Shown here one piece after another: positions 14,911 through 23,280 of a stretch of DNA of 27,837 nucleotides; the first letter of the stretch is position 1; every line of letters begins with the position of its first letter. A program made the translations under genes and the position numbers. The notes below the pieces were generated by a model, which was not told where the DNA came from, searched no databases, and saw only the letters and a list, made by a program, of their open reading frames with translations. Source of the stretch: an uncultured Pedobacter sp. (lineage in GTDB: Bacteria > Bacteroidota > Bacteroidia > Sphingobacteriales > Sphingobacteriaceae); NCBI RefSeq assembly GCF_946479715.1, contig NZ_CAMLHF010000053.1, positions 1-27,837 on the forward strand, in the 5' to 3' direction.

Positions 14911-16782
14911 TTATTTTTTAATGTATTTTAATAGTCTTTTGAATATCTCAGTATTAGAATATACACCTCTAAAATCATCAGAATGAGGGCCATAAGCAAA
15001 CACAGGAACTGGAACAGCTGTATGGTCATTTGTAGAAAATTCGCCTAATACGTAGCCTGATTGAATGTCGCCATCAAGAAGTGTTAGTCCTCCCGTTTCA
15101 TGATCAGCTGTAACCACTATAAGTGTTTCGCCATTGCTGTCAGCAAATTCAAGTGCTTTGCCAATTACCTTGTCGAAATCAAGATTCTCGGTGATCACCT
15201 GCGAGACATTGTTTCTATGGCCACCGTAATCGATTTGTGCGCCTTCAAGCATCATGAAAAGACCTTTTGGATCTTTGGCTAACTGCTGAGTTGCTTTTAA
15301 GAAGGCTTCGGTTAAGAATTCTCCGCGACCTTCAATTTTTGGTCTTGTTTCATTATCAGCAACAAGTCCCACAAGTTTGTCTGCATTGCTTTTTTTGAAA
15401 TCTTCAAAATTATAGGTTATGGTATATCCTTTCTTTTCTAATAACTCAACGGCAGTTGTGCCATTTAAAGTTTTCTTAAAGTTTGAGACGCCAGAACCCA
15501 GGAACATATTGATTCCTGAAGTGTGCATATCTTGTGCGATTTGGGGTTCCATTGAACGATCGGGCTGATGTGCGTAGAACGCCGCAGGAGTAGCATCGGC
15601 AAGATCGCCAACAGAAATAACAGCTGTTTTTTTACCTTCTTCTGCAGCATAGACAGCTAATGATTTTAATGGTTTTTCTGTAGAATCTACGCCAATTGCG
15701 CGGTTATTTGTTTTTTCTCCACCAGCCATTGCTGTTCCACCAGCGGCAGAATCGGTGATGTAAGTATCTGCAGCATTTGTAACTGAAACGCCAATGTTGC
15801 GCATCTTAAATAGATTTAACTGGCCTTGATTTGCCGTAAATGCAGAGTAGATTTGGGTAAGACCCATTCCGTCACCAATGAGAAGAATAACGTTTTTTAC
15901 TTTTCCATTCTTACCGTCTGATTGATAGGTAGGCTGATATGTTTTGTGGATTTCTTTATTGATATAAATGTTTTTATCCAGGTCTTTTATAAAGTTTCCA
16001 AGTGATTCGACAGCGTCAGTGCCTATTAAATCTACGTGGAGGTTCATTAAAGCCAGCCAAGAACTTTTTGTATCAGGAGTAGCCCAAAACCGGATCTTTT
16101 TTCCTTCTGCATGCACACTATCAATAAGACCTTTGACCCTTGTGTAGTCGGCATGCTCTAATCTACCTTTTCCATTCCATTTGCTATAAGCGGTGAATGG
16201 GAAGCTTACTAATTCTACGTGTTTTGATTCTTCGGGTGTATGTTGTAATGGCCATTCTCCATCAAAATAGATATAATCAGGATAGTTTTTGTAATCGTTT
16301 GGTTTTGGTCTGGAACCACTTATTGTAATGGTTAACTGGCCGGCATGTGTGCTTGTTTTAAGGATGTCTTTATGAGGTTCGAGCTGCTTGATCAATATAG
16401 CTAAAGCGGTTGGGTAATTTTCTTTAATGTCGACCAGCAAATGAAGCTTGCGCTTAGGGTCTTTCTGTAAGGCTGCTATTGCTGGTTTAATATATGTGCC
16501 GTATAGTGTAATTGAAGGGTTAACATGTTCTTTACTGTGTGCAACAAGCAAGTCGTTGTTTATTGGGAAAATATCTGCCTCAATGGAACCAAATCCTTTT
16601 TGAAAAGCTCTTTGGAAAGGAATGTCATTTTCATAGTCGTTATGAGAATGAGCGTTTAGTAAAGCGTATTTAGCTTCTTTGCCTGAAGCCTCCTGAGCTT
16701 GGGAATAATTCGCGCTAGCGGTTAATAAAAGCGTAAAGAGGACTGCTTTAATAATTTTTTTGATCGGTTTTTCTGTTTTCAT
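14911..16782 (-). CDS. Secreted fusion: PI-PLC/GDPD-like phosphodiesterase plus alkaline phosphatase
   Basis: From the ATG at 16782 (623 aa) a signal peptide (about 1-30, ending SQA) is followed by two enzymes. Residues about 38-268 form a PI-PLC/GDPD-like TIM barrel: NAHSHNDYE (His45, His47), GSIEADIF (Glu68, Asp70) and LVAHS (His82) are the expected catalytic and metal positions. Residues about 295-622 are an alkaline phosphatase: IGDGMG (Asp304), TDSAAGGTAMA (nucleophile Ser345), EGAQIDYGGH (Glu514, Asp518, His522), TADHETGG (Asp560, His561) and NDHTA (His587). The pair could cleave a phosphodiester and then the released monoester in the periplasm. An ATG 13 codons upstream (16821) would spoil the signal peptide. 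It is separated from susD by a strong terminator, so it is probably transcribed from its own promoter. Confidence 0.9.
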   Translation of the reverse strand: MKTEKPIKKIIKAVLFTLLLTASANYSQAQEASGKEAKYALLNAHSHNDYENDIPFQRAFQKGFGSIEADIFPINNDLLVAHSKEHVNPSITLYGTYIKPAIAALQKDPKRKLHLLVDIKENYPTALAILIKQLEPHKDILKTSTHAGQLTITISGSRPKPNDYKNYPDYIYFDGEWPLQHTPEESKHVELVSFPFTAYSKWNGKGRLEHADYTRVKGLIDSVHAEGKKIRFWATPDTKSSWLALMNLHVDLIGTDAVESLGNFIKDLDKNIYINKEIHKTYQPTYQSDGKNGKVKNVILLIGDGMGLTQIYSAFTANQGQLNLFKMRNIGVSVTNAADTYITDSAAGGTAMAGGEKTNNRAIGVDSTEKPLKSLAVYAAEEGKKTAVISVGDLADATPAAFYAHQPDRSMEPQIAQDMHTSGINMFLGSGVSNFKKTLNGTTAVELLEKKGYTITYNFEDFKKSNADKLVGLVADNETRPKIEGRGEFLTEAFLKATQQLAKDPKGLFMMLEGAQIDYGGHRNNVSQVITENLDFDKVIGKALEFADSNGETLIVVTADHETGGLTLLDGDIQSGYVLGEFSTNDHTAVPVPVFAYGPHSDDFRGVYSNTEIFKRLLKYIKK

Positions 16783-16920
16783 TCTAATCTGTTCTTGTTT
16801 GCAATGTGGTTGGTATTGCATTTATGTACGTTTAGCATTGATGTGATCTATTTGTTGGATCTACTTGCAGATCAGTAGTGTAAAGCTAACAAATGGTTTG
16901 ATTAGGTAGCCGATGATTTT

Positions 16921-16971
16921 AATAAAAGCAAAAAGGTGTCCGTTAATGTCGGACACCTTTTTGCTTTTATT
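16921..16971 (-). terminator. Very long perfect-stem terminator after susD
   Basis: A 22-bp perfect inverted repeat (16921-16942 with 16950-16971) has a 7-nt loop. The stem has GGTGTCCG/CGGACACC at the top and AT-rich legs whose T-rich side acts as the tail. It begins 8 nt past the susD stop. Confidence 0.85.
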
Positions 16972-16978
16972 ACTTTAT

Positions 16979-18574
16979 TTACCAGCCTGGTGTTTGTTTG
17001 TAGGCACCGTTACTTCTGGAAATTTCGTCTGGATTTATTGGCCATGCCATATGCCTGGCCGGATTGAAATTGCGAGCCGGCCATATTTCATTTACAGTAA
17101 ATGGCGAGTTGGGATCAGTTTTATCTGAGTGATTCTGCCCGTGAAGGGGGGCATTGATCTTTGCGAAATCTCCCCATCTCTTAAGATCCGCTAAACGGTC
17201 TGTCCATTCACACGCCAATTCAACACGACGCTCATGTTTTAAATCATTTAGTGTTGGATTGCTTATTGCTGATAATCCAACTCTTGTTCTGATTTCATTT
17301 AATGGAGCAGCAGCATCACCACTTTTACCTAGTTCTATCAAAGCCTCTGCTTTAAATAATAGAACCTCAGCATAGCGCATTAAAGAAAGGTTAAGCATAG
17401 TGGTTGGATAATCGCCACTAGGATTAATTTTAGTATTTGTACCTGCATTTCCATCGGTTCCATAGCTATAGGGTTCCATGTATTTGTTAATCTGGAAGCC
17501 CGAAAGGCTGTTGGTAGAATAATATGATCTTTCCTGTCCAAAGAAGGTGAATTTATCACCAAATTTTAAAATGGTAACCTCACGTCTTGGATCATTGGCT
17601 TCATACTCGTTGTAAAGTTCTAAGGTAGGTTGGAAATATCCCCAGCCATTGAAAACGCCCCAGCCTTTGTTCTCAAGTATTACACCTGGGAATTCGGAAC
17701 CACCCTGTACACCTGAAGTAACAGACCACATATATTCGGAACTCCAGTTGTTATCAATTGTAAATACACTGCGGTAATTAGCTTTTCCATTAGCTTTTCC
17801 TGTTATTAGCGCTCTATGACCTTCGTTTTTAATTTTATCGCAAAGGTCCGGAATAGGTTGCCATTTACTTTTATCATACTGTGCCCAGTAGGCATAGGTT
17901 TTTACCATATAACCCCATGCGGCTGCTTTGTGGGCCCTGCCACGATCTGTGTCTCCGTAGGTTTCGAATAGGGGAAGTAGTTCAGAAGCTTTTTGTAAAT
18001 CTGATATGACCTGGGCATAGTTGTCTGTTACCGATTTTAATTGTGGAGGTATGCGTTTACCATACTCTGGGTTTTCGACAGGCTCAAATGGAACGCCTTG
18101 ATCTTTATGTCCCCAAATGTAAGCAATCCAGAAATGAGCAAAACCACGTACAAAATATGCTTCTCCTAAGGCTCTGTTGCGAACTGATTCACTGGCAGCA
18201 GTTACAGTTGGTATATTTTTTATTGCTTCATTTGCTTTGTTAATCATCCAGTAAAGGTCATTCCAGCCGCTGCTTAAATATCCTTCTCTTCCTGTTGGGA
18301 TAAAGTTTTTAATGTTTTCTGCATCTGCTTTTGTTCTTCCTACAACAAGATCATCACTAGCGTTTTGTACCCAGAAAAGATCTCTGCCCCAGGTTGATTC
18401 GTAACGCATTGGTACATAAAGTGCAGCTGTTGCTTTTATAATGTCATCTTCACTTTTCCAGAAAAATGCAGTAGTAGGTGAACCGTTAGGTTTAGTATCT
18501 ATCCAGTTCTTTTTACATGCACTTACAGATAACAATAAGAGCACTATAAAAATATAGTTAATTTTCTTTTTCAT
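16979..18574 (-). CDS. SusD/RagB family nutrient-binding outer-membrane lipoprotein
   Basis: The 531-aa surface lipoprotein forms the lid over the SusC channel and binds the ligand. A type II signal peptide has Cys20 in SVSACKK. The protein shows the SusD fold: IDTKPNGSPTTAFFWKSEDDIIKA, TPR-like helices (WNDLYWMINKANEAIKNIP, then ALGEAYFVRGFAHFWIAYIWG), and the C-terminal SusD domain with LSLMRYAEVLLFKAEALIELG and ELACEWTDRLADLKRWGD. It starts 16 nt after the susC stop, so the pair is co-transcribed and followed by a strong terminator. Trp and Tyr residues are frequent (for example YMWSVTSG, GWGVFNGWGYFQPT), compatible with sugar stacking, but the ligand cannot be read from the sequence. Regulation is probably through the FecR/ECF sigma pair upstream. 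Confidence 0.96.
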   Translation of the reverse strand: MKKKINYIFIVLLLLSVSACKKNWIDTKPNGSPTTAFFWKSEDDIIKATAALYVPMRYESTWGRDLFWVQNASDDLVVGRTKADAENIKNFIPTGREGYLSSGWNDLYWMINKANEAIKNIPTVTAASESVRNRALGEAYFVRGFAHFWIAYIWGHKDQGVPFEPVENPEYGKRIPPQLKSVTDNYAQVISDLQKASELLPLFETYGDTDRGRAHKAAAWGYMVKTYAYWAQYDKSKWQPIPDLCDKIKNEGHRALITGKANGKANYRSVFTIDNNWSSEYMWSVTSGVQGGSEFPGVILENKGWGVFNGWGYFQPTLELYNEYEANDPRREVTILKFGDKFTFFGQERSYYSTNSLSGFQINKYMEPYSYGTDGNAGTNTKINPSGDYPTTMLNLSLMRYAEVLLFKAEALIELGKSGDAAAPLNEIRTRVGLSAISNPTLNDLKHERRVELACEWTDRLADLKRWGDFAKINAPLHGQNHSDKTDPNSPFTVNEIWPARNFNPARHMAWPINPDEISRSNGAYKQTPGW

Positions 18575-18590
18575 GATTCTATTGATTTAA

Positions 18591-21500
18591 TCAGAATTTA
18601 AGTTTTAGTCCAAGTGAATATATGCGTGATAAAGGGTATTGACCGCCGTCAAGTCCAACACCTCCAACTTCTGGGTCCATTCCGGAATAGTCGGTGAAGG
18701 TTAACAAGTTGTCGGCACTAACAAAGACTCTTAAACTGCCGTTAAAAGGCATTTTAGTAAACGTATAACCTAGAAGAACGCTTTTTATACGCAGATAATC
18801 TCCACTTTCAAGATACCAGTCTGACGGAGTCTGGAAGTTTTTATTTTTGTCACTTGCTGAAATTTTTGGGATATCGGAGCCTGTGTTTGTTGGCGACCAT
18901 GCATCAAGAATTTTGTCCCATCTATTGTATCCTTGTTCAGAACCATTTAATGTAGATTGTTTAAATGCATGGAATAATTTTGCGCCACTAACTCCCTGCA
19001 GGAACAGACTGAAGTCAAAGTTCTTCCAGGCAAGATTTGTAGTAAAACCATATGTTAACTTTGGAAATGCACTTCCCATATAAGAGCGGTCAGCGTCATC
19101 GATTTTTCCATCATTGTTCAAATCTCTGAATTTCAAATCTCCAGCTTTCGCTTCAGGTTGGATTTTCTTGCCATCTTTAGCATATGCGTTTGCTTCTGCA
19201 TCCGATTGAAAAATACCTTCGTTTTTAATCAACCAATAAGAATAAGAAGGTTGACCAACTACTGACCTGTAAGGAGTTAATACGCCTCTCCAACTATCTG
19301 TATAAGCCCAATAAGAATTTGGGTTTTGATCGATGTAATCAACTCTGTTTTTTAAGGTTGCGATATTAGCCCCAAAATCATAAGTGAAATCACCAGCCTT
19401 GTCTTTCCAGTTTGCTGCAATTTCGAAACCCGTATTTCTGATTCTACCTTGATTTATAGTTGGTGCTCCAAATCCAAAAGTATTTGTCCATTCAGTATCC
19501 TGATTTTTAATTAAGTCGAATGTTAGTTTGTTGAAATAGTCGGCTGTAACACTTAATTTGTTGTTTAATAGGCTTAAATCTACCCCTAAGTCATATTGCT
19601 CAGATGTTTCCCACGAAAGGTCTGGATTATAGCGACTTCCAACATACATTGCATTTGTTTGAGGCGCACCATTACCAACCTGATAGGTATAATCAGAAGC
19701 TAAGGGCAGATAGCCATAATAAAGCGGAATAGATCCAAGATTTCCTACTCTTCCCCAACTTGCACGAATCTTAAACAGGTTTACTACAGGTAAATCAAAG
19801 AATGGTTCAGAACTGATTTTCCATGCTGCTGTAGCTGCTGGGAAACCTCTTAAACGATTGCTTGCAGCTAAACGCCCTGCGTTGTCATAGCGATAACTTC
19901 CTGTAAGAAAATATCTATCAGCCCAACTATAAGAAAGCCTTCCTACATATGAAATATTGCGGTCAGCATAGTCAAAATCGGTTGGTTTTATTTGGTCAAA
20001 GATAGAGGCATTTATAAAAAATTGGGCCCAATCTTTTTCATTGTCGAAACCTTTAGCCGCCGCACTAAAGCCACGTGCTCCATTTTCCTGCGCAGTCGTT
20101 GAAACCATTGCACCAATGGTATGTCGGTTGAAGACCCGGCTATAATTTGCCGTATTCTCCCAGATCCAGGTGAATCCTTTATTTGTAGAATATGTTAAAG
20201 TATTCTGATCGTTCGGTTTACCTGGTTCAGTTCTTCTTGGCTCAAAGTTTTTCCATAATGAATTGGTTTGGCGATAAGAAAAACGCGAAAGAACAGTTAG
20301 CCCCTTTATAACATCTGATACAGAAAGCTCTGTAACAGACTGGAGGTCGTTGCTTTTGTTATAAGGTTGATTTCTAAGTAAAGTAGCGACAGGATTGATA
20401 GCGTCACCATGAATACCTAGATATTTCGAATCTCTAGGGCCAACTCCACCAAAGGTCCCATCTTCATAATATGGGGTGGCAGATCTGGGCATGTAAATAG
20501 CTGAGAGAATGCTGCCACTATATCCACTTGAAGCATCAGTTCCACGATTGTCATTATTGTTCCAGAACAATTCCTGACGTAGTTTTATATTTTTGTTAAA
20601 CTGGTAATTTGAATTAAAACGAAGAGAAAGGTTTTTGTTATAAGTATTTAGAAGTGTGCCTTCTTCTTTTTCGTAACGTCCCTGAATAAGGTTAGAGAAT
20701 TTCTCTGTTCCTGCATTGATACTTACATTGTGCCTTTGGATCAGACCCGTTCTGAATATTTCATCCACCCAGTCTGTTCTGGTAACTTGGGCGTAAGGAT
20801 TTAGTTTTGCGTCCCATCCACCAAGGGGGTCTAAGCCAGCGTTGGTATAAGCAAGATTGGAAACCTTTGCTTCATCTGCTGCATTAAGTGATTGTGGAAG
20901 ACGCCATGCATTTTTAATACCTGTGAATCCACTATATTCTACACTTGGCTTGCCTTGAGACGCTTGACGTGTTGTAATAAGTATTACCCCTCCGGATCCT
21001 GAAAAAGCGCCATAAATAGCTGCGGAAGCAGCATCTTTCAATATCGTAATCGATTCTATATCTGCAGGGTTATAAGGCGCTCCGGGAACACCATCTACAA
21101 CAAATAAGACATTGCTTGTATTGTCTCTTGAACCGGTCCCTCTGATTGTTATTGAGGGGGTACCGTTAGGGTGGCCACCATTGTTTATGGCTGTAACACC
21201 AGGAACTTTTCCCTGAAGCATAGCACCAACGCTTAAAACCGGACGATCTTTTGCCTTATCAATATCGGGCACAGTTGATACAGCAGATGAAAGATCTTGT
21301 TTCTTTGCTGTTCCATAGCCGATAACTACAATCTCGCCTAAAGACTTCCTATCTGTTTTGAGCACAATATTAAGAACTGTCGCATTACCTACTGTAACCT
21401 CTTGTGAGAGATAGCCCATGTAGCTAAAAATCAGGACAGACTGATCGTTATCAACGGCAATACTATACTTGCCCTCAGAAGTTGTTACCGTTCTTTTATT

Positions 21501-21977
21501 TGTCCCCTTTAGTTGAACTGTAACCCCTGGTAATGGACCTTCAACATCATCAGCGGTTACCGTGCCTGTAGCAATTCTTTCAATAGGCGGTGTTGCCGGT
21601 TTAGGTGGTGCAGGTTTCTCGTCGATGATCAAGTTGTTGTCAATTTGAGTATACCTTAAATTGGTTTGATCAAGAATCAGCTTTAAAGCCGTTTCCATTG
21701 AGATTTGGCGTGCACTAATGGTGGTCTTTTTTGCATTTCTTTTAATTATTGCTTCTCCAAAAGAGAACTTTACGCCAGTTTGTTCCTGCAGTGTTTGGAA
21801 GCATTCTTTTAAACCCGCATTTTTAAGCTTTAGGTTTAACTGTATCTTTTTCAAATCCTGACTATTGGCGCTGTTTGCAAACAACATCCCTGTTAGGGTA
21901 AGCTGTACAATTAGTGTGATTGCAGATATCTTCATAATAAATCTGATACATGGGTGGAGGTACAATCCTTTTTGCAT
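18591..21977 (-). CDS. SusC/RagA family TonB-linked outer-membrane transporter with STN signalling domain
   Basis: The 1128-aa outer-membrane channel imports its substrate with SusD using TonB energy. The order is signal peptide (about 15-40), STN domain (about 46-118, FQTLQEQTGVKFSFGEAIIKRN), a carboxypeptidase-like beta domain (about 136-215, GTVTADDVEGPLPGVTVQLKG), TonB-box-like EIVVIGYG (near 220), plug (LQGKVPGVTA, SITIRGTGSRDN, FVVDGVPG) and a 22-strand barrel ending in Phe (GLKLKF). The STN domain marks transducers that signal to FecR-type anti-sigma factors, and an fecR/ECF sigma pair lies just upstream, so transcription is likely substrate-induced. The first ATG is used; a second at residue 15 also gives a good signal peptide. 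The plug segment reads AIYGAFSGSGGVILITT, where AIYGARGANGVILVTT is usual. Confidence 0.96.
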   Translation of the reverse strand: MQKGLYLHPCIRFIMKISAITLIVQLTLTGMLFANSANSQDLKKIQLNLKLKNAGLKECFQTLQEQTGVKFSFGEAIIKRNAKKTTISARQISMETALKLILDQTNLRYTQIDNNLIIDEKPAPPKPATPPIERIATGTVTADDVEGPLPGVTVQLKGTNKRTVTTSEGKYSIAVDNDQSVLIFSYMGYLSQEVTVGNATVLNIVLKTDRKSLGEIVVIGYGTAKKQDLSSAVSTVPDIDKAKDRPVLSVGAMLQGKVPGVTAINNGGHPNGTPSITIRGTGSRDNTSNVLFVVDGVPGAPYNPADIESITILKDAASAAIYGAFSGSGGVILITTRQASQGKPSVEYSGFTGIKNAWRLPQSLNAADEAKVSNLAYTNAGLDPLGGWDAKLNPYAQVTRTDWVDEIFRTGLIQRHNVSINAGTEKFSNLIQGRYEKEEGTLLNTYNKNLSLRFNSNYQFNKNIKLRQELFWNNNDNRGTDASSGYSGSILSAIYMPRSATPYYEDGTFGGVGPRDSKYLGIHGDAINPVATLLRNQPYNKSNDLQSVTELSVSDVIKGLTVLSRFSYRQTNSLWKNFEPRRTEPGKPNDQNTLTYSTNKGFTWIWENTANYSRVFNRHTIGAMVSTTAQENGARGFSAAAKGFDNEKDWAQFFINASIFDQIKPTDFDYADRNISYVGRLSYSWADRYFLTGSYRYDNAGRLAASNRLRGFPAATAAWKISSEPFFDLPVVNLFKIRASWGRVGNLGSIPLYYGYLPLASDYTYQVGNGAPQTNAMYVGSRYNPDLSWETSEQYDLGVDLSLLNNKLSVTADYFNKLTFDLIKNQDTEWTNTFGFGAPTINQGRIRNTGFEIAANWKDKAGDFTYDFGANIATLKNRVDYIDQNPNSYWAYTDSWRGVLTPYRSVVGQPSYSYWLIKNEGIFQSDAEANAYAKDGKKIQPEAKAGDLKFRDLNNDGKIDDADRSYMGSAFPKLTYGFTTNLAWKNFDFSLFLQGVSGAKLFHAFKQSTLNGSEQGYNRWDKILDAWSPTNTGSDIPKISASDKNKNFQTPSDWYLESGDYLRIKSVLLGYTFTKMPFNGSLRVFVSADNLLTFTDYSGMDPEVGGVGLDGGQYPLSRIYSLGLKLKF

Positions 21978-21984
21978 ATTTTTG
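21977..21984 (+). promoter_or_regulatory. Plus-strand -7 box antisense to the susC start
   Basis: TATTTTTG matches TAnnTTTG on the strand opposite susC and overlaps the complement of the susC start codon. A transcript from here would run toward the plus-strand terminator at 22117-22143. No good -33 element is seen, and the region is AT-rich. Confidence 0.3.
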
Positions 21985-22037
21985 TTTGTTTAGTAGGTTT
22001 TTTCCCAAAGAAAATGGGGTAATAAATCTGTTAGCCT

Positions 22038-22055
22038 TCTGAGATTTTACTCAGA
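22038..22055 (-). other. Small dyad in the susC leader
   Basis: TCTGAG (22038-22043) and CTCAGA (22050-22055) form a 6-bp dyad with a 6-nt loop between fecR and susC. It could be a leader hairpin or a regulator site. Confidence 0.3.
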
Positions 22056-22116
22056 TGCGAATCCTTTAAGTCTTGAGGCCTCGTAAACCAATGACTGAAT
22101 GGATTTCTAGTGAATT

Positions 22117-22143
22117 CGCCCTGTTTAACAGGGCGTTTTTTTT
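22117..22143 (+). terminator. Orphan plus-strand intrinsic terminator between fecR and susC
   Basis: CGCCCTG (22117-22123) and CAGGGCG (22129-22135) make a GC-rich stem followed by eight T (22136-22143) on the plus strand. On the minus strand, where fecR and susC are read, the hairpin is preceded by A and not followed by T, so it should not terminate fecR. Confidence 0.8.
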
Positions 22144-22178
22144 GGTAGCTTTTTCTGTTTACATAGTTTGATTTTTAA

Positions 22179-23183
22179 TTAGTTAGAGATTATAATTTGA
22201 TCGCCCTGTAGCTTATATTTAAAACTGGCCGCTTTACCCATAATGTCCATAATTTTAGTTATAGATTCATTTAGAGAACAAGTGGTATTTATACGATAAT
22301 TAGATAGCGTATCTGAGGAGATATGGATCTTTACATTGTAACAACGTTCCAGTACCGCAACAACATCTGCTAAACGTTGATTATTGAATGTAAGATTTCC
22401 ATCTTTCCATTGTTCCAATTCCTGAGGGGAGATTTTAGCTAAGGTTGCTTTTTTTGTCTTTTCGTCCCAATTTACAAGGTTGCCCGGGGTAAGAACGGCA
22501 ACCGGGGTCAGGTGCTTTCTACTAGGGTCAGCTTGTCTATCCACAGTAACTTTTCCTGTTGCCACACTTACTTCAATCGGATTTCCTTTAAATGCCTCTA
22601 TTTTGAAAGATGTGCCAAGAACCTTAGTTTGAATGTTATTGGTATGGATTATAAATGGTCGGGATGGATCTCTTTTTACTTTGAAAAATGCTTCGCCTAC
22701 CAGTTCGATTTCTCTGACATTAGAAAATGTTTTAGGGTAGCATATTTTACTATTTGAACCAAGATAGATTACTGTTCCATCTGATAGGGATACTATGGAA
22801 CGCTGACCTTTCGGATTATAAGATTCTATAAGAGCAACCTTAGCAATTACTTCTTTTTTGTTTTTTGAGAATTGGTATATACCAAACATAAGTGGAAGAA
22901 TAAGGATTGCCGCATATCTCATCCATCTTGTTGGCCATAGTTTGGTTGTTTCTGGAACATTCTCATTATTGTTATTGCTTTGAAGCTTTTGCATCAATTG
23001 TTGGCGGTAATTTGCCATTGCATGAAGATTCAATTCAGGCTCTTCCATCTCCTGCCAGGCTTCATCAAGAACTTCACGAAATAGATCTGCCGATTCCGGC
23101 TGTTTCAGGAATTGCTTTACCTGCTCCAGTTCTTGATCACTGCAGGTATTGTTTAAATACTTTTTAAGTAATAGTTTGTTCAA
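22179..23183 (-). CDS. FecR family anti-sigma factor, TTG start
   Basis: This inner-membrane regulator holds the ECF sigma factor until signalled by the STN domain of the transporter. The 334 aa contain a cytoplasmic N-terminal sigma-binding part (1-86, LLLKKYLNNTCSDQELEQVKQFL), one membrane helix (about 87-105), the FecR domain (about 125-215, with LSDGTVIYLGSNSKICYP and ELVGEAFFKVK) and the C-terminal DUF4974 region (about 262-332, LTFNNQRLADVVAVLERCYNVKI) that meets the STN domain. The start codon is TTG: the frame is closed by TGA eight codons upstream, no ATG lies between, and the first internal ATG (residue 56) would remove most of the sigma-binding region. It lies 97 nt after the sigma gene and 201 nt before susC. 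Confidence 0.93.
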   Translation of the reverse strand: MNKLLLKKYLNNTCSDQELEQVKQFLKQPESADLFREVLDEAWQEMEEPELNLHAMANYRQQLMQKLQSNNNNENVPETTKLWPTRWMRYAAILILPLMFGIYQFSKNKKEVIAKVALIESYNPKGQRSIVSLSDGTVIYLGSNSKICYPKTFSNVREIELVGEAFFKVKRDPSRPFIIHTNNIQTKVLGTSFKIEAFKGNPIEVSVATGKVTVDRQADPSRKHLTPVAVLTPGNLVNWDEKTKKATLAKISPQELEQWKDGNLTFNNQRLADVVAVLERCYNVKIHISSDTLSNYRINTTCSLNESITKIMDIMGKAASFKYKLQGDQIIISN

Positions 23184-23280
23184 TTTGGTTTGGTATTTGG
23201 GCCTTCATTAGTGAATACGTAAAGAAGGGAAAATACCCTGAATGTAAAATTCAACTTTTTATTAAGTGGTTGATTTTCAG

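Larger units (their letters stand above)
21990..22143 (+). ncRNA. Candidate cis-antisense small RNA opposite the susC leader
   Basis: A strong plus-strand intrinsic terminator (22117-22143) stands between fecR and susC, where both flanking genes are on the minus strand and no plus-strand gene ends. A consensus-like plus-strand -7 box at 21977-21984 would give an RNA of about 150 nt antisense to the susC leader. In Bacteroides, cis-antisense RNAs at this same position (between anti-sigma and susC genes, DonS type) repress ECF-controlled PULs. The start shown is a guess; the 3' end is better supported than the 5' end. Confidence 0.35.

Noticed and set aside
22117..22143. Minus-strand terminator of fecR
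   Set aside because: On the minus strand the hairpin is preceded by A and not followed by T; the T run is on the plus strand only.
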